Source: Strigamia acuminata
Taxonomy: Eukaryota > Arthropoda > Chilopoda > Geophilomorpha > Linotaeniidae
DNA length: 64,000 nucleotides
Direction of reading: 5' to 3'
NCBI GenBank assembly: GCA_949358305.1
Contig: OX442315.1
Span: 7,962,427-8,026,426 of the forward strand
The notes beneath the pieces are model-generated. The model did not search any database, was not told the origin of the DNA, and worked only from the letters and a program-made list of their open reading frames with translations. This document shows, one piece after another, positions 11,001-19,046 of the stretch. A program made the position numbers and the translations under genes. Within the stretch, counting starts at the first letter, position 1, and each line of letters begins with the position of its first letter.

Positions 11001-11126
11001 ATTGTTGCACTCATTGCTATTGTTGCACACATTGCTATTGTTACACCCACTAATATTGTTGCACACATTAATATTGTTGCACACATTAATATTGTTGCAC
11101 ACATTGCTGTTGTTGCACACACAGCC
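11001..11126 (+). repeat. 18-bp tandem array, 7 units
   Basis: Seven consecutive 18-base units of ATTGTTGCACACATTAAT and variants (ending GCT in others) fill 11001-11126 without gaps. Open frames in all phases are a by-product of the unit length. Confidence 0.9.
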
Positions 11127-12003
11127 TGTGTTTAATTTTGCAACAATTATCCTTGAGTCTTTTGCATTATTAACACACAACACTTGGGCTTTTCATTATT
11201 TGTCTTCTCCTTCTCTTAAGCTTGAATTGATTTTAATTAAACGCTACATTTCCGCTCGGAATATGGAAAAGGTGATGAATAATTGAAAGTGCAATGTTGC
11301 AGAGTATCAGAAGTTAGACTTGACAATTGATCCCCACTCACTTAAATTTCCATCTAGTTTTACACCCATTTTAACATTCACGTCACACGTGCAAGAATGG
11401 GCCTTCTTGTTCAGCAAGTGTGGAGGAATTGCATTGGATTTGCCAGCGATATTGTGTGGGTGTCCACTTCAATTTCGAGTCTACGGTCAATTAATGCAGC
11501 TGTGGTTGTGATCTTGGATCTCAGGGGAAGGTCACTTGAAGATGTCCTTTTATTGGCCGCTGGGGAGATGTTGACTAAGTCTTTTCTTCTTTTTTTTGGT
11601 TCTTTTCTTTTGTCTGACTGATTTAATTTGATGGCAGCTTAGACGAAGAACCACAAACTCAATTTTCAGAACTTTTGAATTGGAAATTAAGGGAGGATTT
11701 GGGATTTTTTTTTATTTTTTTTTTGTTTTTTTTATTTATGGAATGTCTGAGTGAAAATATGAGATGAAATGGGTTTGGTAAAGTGGATTTTGTTAATCAG
11801 ATAAAAATGCATTGTAGGATGAAAAAGTGCATTGTGGGTCCAATAATGCGTGGATTTTAGGTTTGAAAGTGGAGTTTAAAGATTTAAAAATTTAATTTTA
11901 GCATAAAATGTTTAGTTTGTGAATAAAAAATGTATTTTAGGCTTGTAGATATGGATTTTTTTATTTTTTAATTATGAGTGTTTGGATTTTGGGCATAATA
12001 TAT
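11127..12003. other. AT-rich stretch
   Basis: Apart from the weak frame at 11397-11621 I see no gene. T-rich tracts occur at 11700-11735, and scattered ATGCATT/GGATTTTAGG motifs lead into the next array. Confidence 0.4.
11397..11621 (+). CDS. possible small ORF, 74 aa
   Basis: An ATG-started frame of 74 codons with a balanced amino-acid composition (V, L, S, R, D), unlike the low-complexity frames around it. A basic/hydrophobic N-terminal half is followed by a hydrophobic tail. No recognisable domain, no splice signals noted, and no poly(A) signal close by. It could equally be a chance frame or an exon. Confidence 0.22.
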   Translation: MGLLVQQVWRNCIGFASDIVWVSTSISSLRSINAAVVVILDLRGRSLEDVLLLAAGEMLTKSFLLFFGSFLLSD

Positions 12004-12108
12004 GGATTTTAGGCATACAAATATGGATTTTAGGCATACAGATATGGATTTTAGGCATAAAAATATGGATTTTAGGCATAAAAATATGGATTTTAAGCAA
12101 ACAAAAAT
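12004..12108 (+). repeat. 21-bp tandem array, 5 units
   Basis: Five units of GGATTTTAGGCATACAAAT plus AT, at 21-base spacing (12004, 12025, 12046, 12067, 12088). The unit is the reverse complement of the unit at 12369-12527, so the two arrays form an imperfect inverted pair about 260 bases apart. Confidence 0.87.
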
Positions 12109-12368
12109 TATTTTAGGCATAACAAACGCATTTAAAGCTAAAAATATTGTAATTTCTTCACAAAAAATGCATTTTTATTTACTTGGAATACCTACTTTTT
12201 TGAACTTAAAAGATTTTTTTTTAGATTGAAAAACATTTGTATGCCTAAAATTTATTTTATTTTACGTCTATAACACATTTTATTTTCCGCCTAAAACAGT
12301 TTATTTTAGCATTAAATTCATTTTTAAATTTTTTTTAAGTCTAAAATTTATTTTTTAATTTTTTTTAT

Positions 12369-12527
12369 GTCTAAAATCCATTCATTATGCCTAAAATCCA
12401 TTTACTATGCCTAAAATCCATTTATTATGCCTAAAATCCATTTATTATGCATAAAATCCATTTATTATGCCTAAAAGCCATTTATTAAGCCTAAAAGCCA
12501 TTTATTATGCCTAAAATCCATTTTTTT
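12369..12527 (+). repeat. 20-bp tandem array, 8 units
   Basis: Eight units of GCCTAAAATCCATTTATTAT at exactly 20-base spacing from 12369, ending in a T-rich unit. Complementary in sequence to the array at 12004-12108, but with a 20- instead of 21-base period. Confidence 0.88.
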
Positions 12528-13239
12528 TTCTTAAGAGTGCATTTTTTTTGCACAAAATGCATTTTAAACCTAAAGGGCTTTCCACCTACAAGAGTGCGTT
12601 GCAACCACAAACCCTTTAAGTTCAAAACTAGATCTCATTCTGTTAATACCGGTGAGCGATTGGTGGGCAAAACAGGTCCTCAGGTAGAAAAACTTTTCTT
12701 CCATGTGGCCACAAAGTAATTTGAAATATTCGCTTTCACGTCCATGTGGTTTTTCGTTTATTATTAATTTTGCAATACTTCTGCAACAACATTTCAAAAT
12801 CATATGCTTAGATGCTTACAATGACAAGTAGAAAACTAGCCAAGCAAAACACAATCAAGACTTTTGTAATAATGAAAACACAAAACCCAACAAATGACAG
12901 CTGTCATTGTTTTTAAACCCAGAAAATAAAATTTCCAGTCTATTTACTTAAAAATTTACTTGGCAAGAAATGATCATCAACATCATGTTTACTGCCAATT
13001 AAGACTTTATTATGTAGTTTTTGATTTATTTTCTACATCCAAAAGCAATCCTATTATTCTTTACTGAATTGTAATCTGTCTTCAATGGAGAAAGCTCCCA
13101 AGAGCAGCTGGGTCCCTGAACAAAATCAATTTATTGACTTTCTACCAATGAAATTCAACTACTGCAGTTCCATAATTGCATCTTTGTGTTTAATTGGCTA
13201 AAACTTTATTATTTAGTGCAATTTCCACGTCATTGTTAA
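12528..13239. other. gene-less stretch
   Basis: No convincing gene. The short frames at 12507-12803 on both strands overlap each other and have no domain signature. Confidence 0.4.
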
Positions 13240-13405
13240 TAGAGAGTTTGCGGAATGCATTTTTCCCTTATTTTATTTAAGTACCATAGCGTTAAGCAAA
13301 AAATCTTAATGTATCGTTTTCAACACTAAAATAAAATATAGCGCAGCCAATCAGAAATGAGAACACTATACTGTTAGCTCCACCCATTGCAAATGGCGAT
13401 TATTT
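13240..13405 (+). mobile_element. MITE half, copy 1 (TA-GAGAGTTTGCGG family)
   Basis: Begins TA then GAGAGTTTGCGGAATGCAT and runs to about GGCGATTATTTTG. It matches 13501-13680 along its length (shared GTATCGTTTTCAACACTAAA, GCGCAGCCAAT, TTGTTAGCTCC, CATTGCAAATGGCG). No matching right terminus is seen for this copy. Confidence 0.65.
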
Positions 13406-13996
13406 TGTGATGGAGAGGCAGAAACAATTTCTGTTCAGTACTGTCGTACAGTTGTTGTTTTTCCTGAATAGCATTCTTTGGACTGTTTGTTATCAAATAA
13501 TAGAGAGTTTGCGGGATGCATTTTTTCCTTATATTGTGCCACGTTACACTATTTTAGTGCCATATCGTAAGGGAAAAATCTTTAGTGTATCGTTTTCAAC
13601 ACTAAATTAAAATGTAGCGCAGCCAATAAGAATTGAGAACACTATATTGTTAGCTCCGCCCATTGCAAATGGCGATTATTTTGTTGTCCCGATCAAACAC
13701 ATCTCAGTCATAGGTACGTAGATTGAATGATAAGTGAGGTCCAAAATTGAATTTTAGGCCCAAAACCATACTTTATAGGCATAATAATGGAATTTTATGC
13801 AGAAATTTGCACATTTACGCCCCCATATTAAATTTTTAGGCCCAAAATTACTAACTGTCAGTAGTTGGCTGAAATACCGGTAGTGTAGTGATAAGGGAAA
13901 AGTGCAGCCAGCAAAAACTTATTTTATCATTTTTTCCTCACATTATTTTTATACCGTATAGTGTTTAACTGTAAGGGAAAAATGCATCCTGCAAAC

Positions 13997-14174
13997 TGTT
14001 GTGTATTTATGCTTGATGGTTGTAGATAATGTTGGTGGTCAAGAAGTACGACATGTCGGCCATTATAAAGTTAACAAAGTGTTTATTCAAATTTTAACAG
14101 ATAGGTGGCGCTGCTCTTAAAAGCGCCGAGACTTTGCGATTGGTCAAGATTGACCTATGGAGTTGGACACTCCA
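13997..14174 (-). repeat. 3' LTR of the 4.8-kb gypsy element
   Basis: 178 bp, identical to 18611-18788. On the minus strand this is the downstream LTR. The purine-rich tract AAAGGGGATGT just inside (14175-14185, minus strand) is the likely polypurine tract. Confidence 0.93.
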
Positions 14175-14321
14175 ACATCCCCTTTAATTGGGAGAAACTC
14201 CAATTACAAACAGGAAAGAATTTAAACTACCAATACATGTATAAAAAGTTAATAAAAACATAATCGAATATTAAACGAATACAAAATGAAATTGATCAAT
14301 TGAAAAACACACACACAAACA

Positions 14322-16766
14322 TCAATTCGGTGGAAAGCCATAAAAGTCCGTTTGTTTCCTGTTTCGGACTGGTCGAGGGCTAAGCGCTGGAGGAACTGGA
14401 GCACTCGAGCCAGCAATTGCAGGTGGCGATGGCGCACGAACGGGCGGTGGCGGTGCGTGTGTCGGAGCAACATTCTGTGGTGCAACAGCAGGTGGAATGG
14501 TGCGTGGCGGATCGGGCACAGGCGCAGGCGGTGCAGTCGGTTGAGAAGTGAGCGAAAAAGGGAGGAGGGAACTTGTACAATCTTTTCCCCCATTTTGTGG
14601 CAGCAAACTCGGATCTGCGCGGCGTCGCAACTGGTCAATGTGCCGATTCCATGTAACATCGAGAGCGACTTCAACATCGTAAGTAGATGAGGAAGTTTTC
14701 TTTTTAACAATACCAGGTATCCACTTGGGAGTACCCCGATAATCCCGCGCGAACACGAGGTCCCCAACTTCAAAACGGCGCGGGATGTCAATTTGGTCGA
14801 CATCTGGCAGAAGTCGTGGATTCAATAAATGTAAGCGCGTCCGCATCTCACGCTGAAGGAAGGCGACAGCTGGTGAAACCTTCGTCGAAGCGTGTGGCGT
14901 CGAGCGATACGATGCAATGAAGCGAGATACGGCGTCCGACAAGGAAAAATTCAACGTTAAAAATTTGTCAATTTGGGTTTTAAAAGTCTTCACAAAACCC
15001 TCAACCGCGCCATTTGTAGCTGGATGGTAAGGCGGTGAGAGAGTGTGACGAATTCCATTTATCGCCAAAAACTGGCGAAATTCCTGCGAGGTAAACTGTG
15101 GCCCGTTGTCGGTATGAAAATGCAATGGCAAACCGTGATTTTCGAACCAGGACTTGATAACCTCGATAGTGGCGGCGGCTGTCGTCGTTGACATCTTGCG
15201 CACTTCGCACCACTTGGTTTTGGCGTCAACGGCCAACAGGAACATCGAGTTGTGAAACGGACCGGCGAAGTCCAAATGAACTCGGCCCCACACCTGGTCG
15301 GAAACTGGCCAACTGACGGTGTTTGATTTGGGTGGATCGGGTAAGCTTTGCTGGCATACATCGCAATTCTTAACTGTGCGCTCGATGTCTGCGTCGATTC
15401 CAGGCCACCAAACAGTGGCTCGCGCCAACGATTTGGTACGGACAATGCCGTAATGACCTGAGTGGAGCTCGACCAACACCGAACGACGGACAGTTTTCGG
15501 AATCACCAACCTATCAGAGAGAAATAAAAATTCGTCAAAGGTTGAAAACGAGTCCCGGTGTTTATAAAATTCAGCGGTGTCCGGCGTGCGTGATTCCCAT
15601 CCGGTGCGAACATGTCGCAAAACAGCTTGCAATACTTCGTCGGCCGCGTATGCAGCTTTCAGAGAAGTAGCAGTCATGGGGAAATCTGAAATGAAAGCAG
15701 AATAAATTTTGTTAATGCCGACTTCCAAATCTTCTTTGCTGTCCACAGTCAGTTGTGGGTTACGAGACAAGCCATCGGCAATGGCGTTGTCCACAGCAGG
15801 CACGTGTTCAATAATGAAATCATATGCGGAAAGAAATACTGCCCAACGATGCAGTCGTGCAGCCACGATCTGGTTACACCCCTTTTTCTCTCCAAATATA
15901 GAAACAAGGGGTTTGTGGTCCGTACGCAGGAAGAAACGACGCCCAAACAGGTAGTGATGGAATTTCCTGATGCCATAAATAATGGCGAATCCCTCACGCT
16001 CTATCTGTGCGTAATTCTTCTGCGCGGCCGACAAAAGAGAACTCGCAAAGGCAATTGGCCTGTGAGTACCGTCTGGATCGAGGTGCGACAAGAACTCTCC
16101 CACGCCTACCGGGGAAGCATCGACTGTCAAAAACAATTTTCTAGACTGGTCAAAGTGAGCCAACGCCGACTCAGTGGACACAGCAACCTTAACCTTTTTC
16201 CAGGTGGACTCGTGCTCTTCTGTCCACTTCCACTCGACGTCGTCACGTGTCAAACGATACAACGGCTCGAGCAGAGTAGACAAATTTGCAACAAAGCGAC
16301 CGTAGTAGTTGATGAGACCAAGGAACGATTTCAAGGAAGTGACATTACTGGGGCGTTTAGCATCTCGTAGCGGAGCGAGCTTGGAATCTATGGGAGAAAT
16401 ACCATGTTTAGAAATATTCAAACCTAGGAACTGAATCGACCGTTGCATAAAGCGACACTTCCGGCGATTCAAAGTAAGCCCGGCTCCGCCGAATGTCGAC
16501 AGGAGCACATCCAAGTTTTGCAGGTGAACTGAGTTAGTCACACCTGTCACGGCAGAATCATCGATAAACGGCTGAGCGCTGTTCACCTTGGCGGTCAACT
16601 GGTCCATCGTTTGTTGGAATAGAGCGGGAGCGGATGAAATTCCATAGAACAACCTATTTACTCTGAAAAGGCCCAAATGAGTGTTAATCGTGCAGGACAT
16701 CTTACTCTCCTCATCTAATTCCAATTGATTGAAAGCTGAATTCATATCTAATACTGAATAAGTTTC
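14322..16766 (-). CDS. gypsy reverse transcriptase, RNase H and integrase
   Basis: Continues the polyprotein in a frame shifted by one base. It is open from the C-run at about 16766, and its first ATG is at 16745. Numbering from that ATG: the first RT catalytic motif (LDMNSAF) straddles the start, and the active-site motif FIDD is at 60-63. RNase H carries the catalytic-type DAS (209-211) and TDHKPL (275-280). The integrase has an HHCC zinc site (about 425-475) and a DDE core with Asp in LDFAGP, Asp in TDNGPQF and Glu in NGAVEG. A C-terminal SH3-like/GPY-type segment is followed by a Pro/Ala-rich tail. No chromodomain. All catalytic residues look present. Confidence 0.92.
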   Translation of the reverse strand, partial: ETYSVLDMNSAFNQLELDEESKMSCTINTHLGLFRVNRLFYGISSAPALFQQTMDQLTAKVNSAQPFIDDSAVTGVTNSVHLQNLDVLLSTFGGAGLTLNRRKCRFMQRSIQFLGLNISKHGISPIDSKLAPLRDAKRPSNVTSLKSFLGLINYYGRFVANLSTLLEPLYRLTRDDVEWKWTEEHESTWKKVKVAVSTESALAHFDQSRKLFLTVDASPVGVGEFLSHLDPDGTHRPIAFASSLLSAAQKNYAQIEREGFAIIYGIRKFHHYLFGRRFFLRTDHKPLVSIFGEKKGCNQIVAARLHRWAVFLSAYDFIIEHVPAVDNAIADGLSRNPQLTVDSKEDLEVGINKIYSAFISDFPMTATSLKAAYAADEVLQAVLRHVRTGWESRTPDTAEFYKHRDSFSTFDEFLFLSDRLVIPKTVRRSVLVELHSGHYGIVRTKSLARATVWWPGIDADIERTVKNCDVCQQSLPDPPKSNTVSWPVSDQVWGRVHLDFAGPFHNSMFLLAVDAKTKWCEVRKMSTTTAAATIEVIKSWFENHGLPLHFHTDNGPQFTSQEFRQFLAINGIRHTLSPPYHPATNGAVEGFVKTFKTQIDKFLTLNFSLSDAVSRFIASYRSTPHASTKVSPAVAFLQREMRTRLHLLNPRLLPDVDQIDIPRRFEVGDLVFARDYRGTPKWIPGIVKKKTSSSTYDVEVALDVTWNRHIDQLRRRADPSLLPQNGGKDCTSSLLPFSLTSQPTAPPAPVPDPPRTIPPAVAPQNVAPTHAPPPPVRAPSPPAIAGSSAPVPPALSPRPVRNRKQTDFYGFPPN

Positions 16767-18406
16767 CCCCCCGACAATTTGGCGGTCACATCTGCAAATA
16801 AAGGCAAAGGATATGAGTTGGGAAAAATAGCTTTGTTAATTGTCCGGTTGTAGCAACCAGCCAATTTGATGGTGCCATCAGACTTTTTAACATGCATCAC
16901 GGGCGTTGCCCAACGTGATGATGCAACCGGGGAAATAATACCGAGCGCCTGCAAACGCGCTAACTCAGCCTCGACCAATGGCTTAACTGCTATGGGGACT
17001 GGATAAGCTTTTAGAAAAATCGGCTGGACCGTTGGATCAACGTCAATGTGAACCGTGGACTTGTTAAAGCAGCCAATTTCATTGCGGAAAGTGTGCTCAT
17101 GCTTCAGCAACAACGCTTCCAAAGCTTTGGCTGAAGTGGAATCGAGAACCTCGGACTGGGGAGCAACGGAATCGGCCTTGTAAATTTTCGCGCCGACCGC
17201 TTCAGCAGTTTTCGAAAGGAGCCCGAACATGCATAACCAACCTCTGCCCAACAGCGGAACTGGACCATCCCGTGCGACACAGAGTGGCAATTGGAAATTA
17301 CGATTTTTAAACCTGACTGGAACTTCAATAACTCCCTCCATCTGTATTTGGTCGCCTGTGTACGTGAACATGTTGCACGGGATGGTCTGCAAAGGAAAAT
17401 GAGAAAAATGTTTGAGATATAAATCAAGAGCAATAATCGAAGCACCTGCCCCCGTGTCCATCTCCATATCGAGATTGACACCATCGATACAAATGGTGAT
17501 CATAACTGGCTTCACACGTGGCAAATGCACGGAATTAACTGCAGTTGCGGGACCAGTGTGAACTCGATAGAAGTCCATGTCCTCGTTAAAACGAACAACG
17601 TGAGTGGAATCCGATGCTGGAACACGAGAACGACACACCGGACGAATATGTCCAGTTTTACCACAGCCGTGGCACTTGGCGTCCCGAAAACGACACGAAT
17701 CGCGCGAGTGGTTCGATTTCCCACAAGCCGAGCACCCCGACGCATTTCCCTTACTGGATGGTTGGTGTGGAGTTGGAAAAGCAACAGTTTTCTTCGTGAA
17801 ACGCTTCCCGCCCCGTTTGTTCGGCTCGTATCGCGGCTTCGACTCGTGGAGTTTATGCACAGGAGTGGCGGCAGTATTCTGGGCAGCAATAGTCGAAAAT
17901 TCCTTTCTAGACACCTCGGCGGAGGCCGCAAAAGCAACGGCGTCGTCAAAAGTTAAGTCAGTTTTCAGGGTTAACGAATGTTGGACCTGCTCGTTTTGCA
18001 AGCCACATAAAAAGCGATTTCGCAGCTCGTCCGATTTATTTTCACCAAAGTCGCAATTCTGAGCAAGATCTTGGAGAGCCAACGAATATTCGGTGACGGT
18101 CTCACCTGCTTGGCGATCGCGCCGATGAAATCGACGTATTTCGGCCAAAACGAGCGGCTTCGGGCGGGCGTTCTTCTGCATGAGCGCTACCAATTCGTCG
18201 TACTTGAATTCGGCCGGCTTCTTGGGTGCTGTAAGCGACACCAATAACTTCAACGTCGGCATGCCCACGTACGCGAGCAGCGTGTGAACCTGCTCCAAAT
18301 CGTCAACTATTTTGTTGCAGGCGAAAATACTCGCCATACGCAAACAATAAAGTTCCCAATCGTCACTGGAATCGTATTCGCGAAGCGTGCCTTTCAACGT
18401 CGACAT
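16748..18406 (-). CDS. gypsy Gag-protease and start of reverse transcriptase (552 codons)
   Basis: Starts at an ATG (18406) about 205 bases inside the 5' LTR. Residues 1-160 are a Gag-like capsid region. Two CCHC zinc knuckles follow at about 225-238 and 245-258. An aspartic protease active site, DTGA, is at 317-320. From about 430 on comes the N-terminal part of reverse transcriptase, where the usually conserved Asp of the RLCxDY motif is replaced (LAGCYN). Gag and Pol share one frame, unlike elements with separate gag and pol. The frame ends in TAG at 16748-16750, a few codons after a run of seven C (16766-16772), where it should continue into the pol frame. Confidence 0.9.
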   Translation of the reverse strand: MSTLKGTLREYDSSDDWELYCLRMASIFACNKIVDDLEQVHTLLAYVGMPTLKLLVSLTAPKKPAEFKYDELVALMQKNARPKPLVLAEIRRFHRRDRQAGETVTEYSLALQDLAQNCDFGENKSDELRNRFLCGLQNEQVQHSLTLKTDLTFDDAVAFAASAEVSRKEFSTIAAQNTAATPVHKLHESKPRYEPNKRGGKRFTKKTVAFPTPHQPSSKGNASGCSACGKSNHSRDSCRFRDAKCHGCGKTGHIRPVCRSRVPASDSTHVVRFNEDMDFYRVHTGPATAVNSVHLPRVKPVMITICIDGVNLDMEMDTGAGASIIALDLYLKHFSHFPLQTIPCNMFTYTGDQIQMEGVIEVPVRFKNRNFQLPLCVARDGPVPLLGRGWLCMFGLLSKTAEAVGAKIYKADSVAPQSEVLDSTSAKALEALLLKHEHTFRNEIGCFNKSTVHIDVDPTVQPIFLKAYPVPIAVKPLVEAELARLQALGIISPVASSRWATPVMHVKKSDGTIKLAGCYNRTINKAIFPNSYPLPLFADVTAKLSGGKLIQY

Positions 18407-18610
18407 CTTGATGGCAAGGAGACGGAATACGACACGAGAAACACGAAAATTCGAAGCACAGAACGACTAGGCCTACTTCGGGGACGGCGTGGTCAGCGAC
18501 GGTCAAAAACGGCCAAAAAGTTCATCAAAAGTCACAAAAAACTCACAAAAAGTAGATACGAAGCAGCATCTGGTTGTGGGTCGTCGATTGCGATCCCCCT
18601 CGTCGCCAAT

Positions 18611-18788
18611 TGTTGTGTATTTATGCTTGATGGTTGTAGATAATGTTGGTGGTCAAGAAGTACGACATGTCGGCCATTATAAAGTTAACAAAGTGTTTAT
18701 TCAAATTTTAACAGATAGGTGGCGCTGCTCTTAAAAGCGCCGAGACTTTGCGATTGGTCAAGATTGACCTATGGAGTTGGACACTCCA
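18611..18788 (-). repeat. 5' LTR of the 4.8-kb gypsy element
   Basis: 178 bp, upstream LTR in the direction of transcription. The minus strand reads AATAAACAC within it (about 18686-18694), a possible poly(A) signal. The primer-binding site should begin directly inside (about 18593-18609, minus-strand TGGCGACGAGGGGGATC). I do not assign the tRNA. Confidence 0.92.
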
Positions 18789-18857
18789 CAAACTCTCTAA
18801 TATTTCACCACTTTGGGTGTTGTGGTATCCATTTTGTCGACTATTTTGTGGGAATTG

Positions 18858-19046
18858 TACTATCAGTAGTTGGCTGAAATAGTGTAGTACGTGGGAATTG
18901 TTCTGTCAGTAGTTGGCTGAAATAATGTACTGATAAGGAAAAAATGCAGCCCGCAAAAACTTATTTTATCATTTTTTCCTTACACTATTTTTTTTTACCG
19001 TATAGTCTTAAACTGTAAGGGAAAAATGCATCCCGCAAACTCTCTA
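18858..19046 (+). mobile_element. MITE right-end copy (ATGCATCCCGCAAACTCTCTA)
   Basis: Duplicates the sequence at about 13850-13996: CAGTAGTTGGCTGAAAT (present twice here), GCAAAAACTTATTTTATCAT, and the terminus ATGCATCCCGCAAACTCTC followed by TA at 19045-19046. It is thus a second, partial copy of the MITE that hosts the gypsy element. Confidence 0.6.

Larger units (their letters stand above)
13997..18788 (-). mobile_element. complete Ty3/gypsy-type LTR retrotransposon, 4,792 bp
   Basis: Bounded by two LTRs of 178 bp that are identical base for base in my reading, with TG...CA ends and the 5-bp target duplication CAAAC at 13992-13996 and 18789-18793. Coding is on the minus strand: Gag, protease, reverse transcriptase, RNase H, integrase, in the Ty3/gypsy order. 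Identical LTRs mean a recent insertion. It is nested in the right terminal repeat of a MITE. The only visible lesion is a frame change in a homopolymer at 16766-16772. Confidence 0.95.
13501..18799 (+). mobile_element. TIR element (MITE) of about 500 bp, split by a gypsy element
   Basis: The left end is TA then GAGAGTTTGCGGGATGCAT at 13501. The inverted right end, ATGCATCCTGCAAAC, stops at 13996 where the gypsy element begins, and resumes as CAAACTCTC then TA at 18789-18799. With the insertion and one CAAAC target copy removed, the host element is about 500 bp with complementary termini and TA on each side, as for Tc1/mariner-type MITEs. A related right end is at 18858-19046. No transposase is encoded. 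Confidence 0.7.

Noticed and set aside
10627-11126. CRISPR-like array
   Set aside because: Units are gapless tandem repeats of 18-21 bp without unique spacers, in a eukaryotic genome. They are minisatellites.
12002-12229. 75-codon frame of repeated MDFRHTN units as a gene
   Set aside because: It is the translation of the 21-bp array (a multiple of three) and has no start context or other support.
15753-16370. 205-codon plus-strand frame within the 4.8-kb gypsy pol
   Set aside because: Antisense to intact RT/RNase H coding sequence. No motif of its own.
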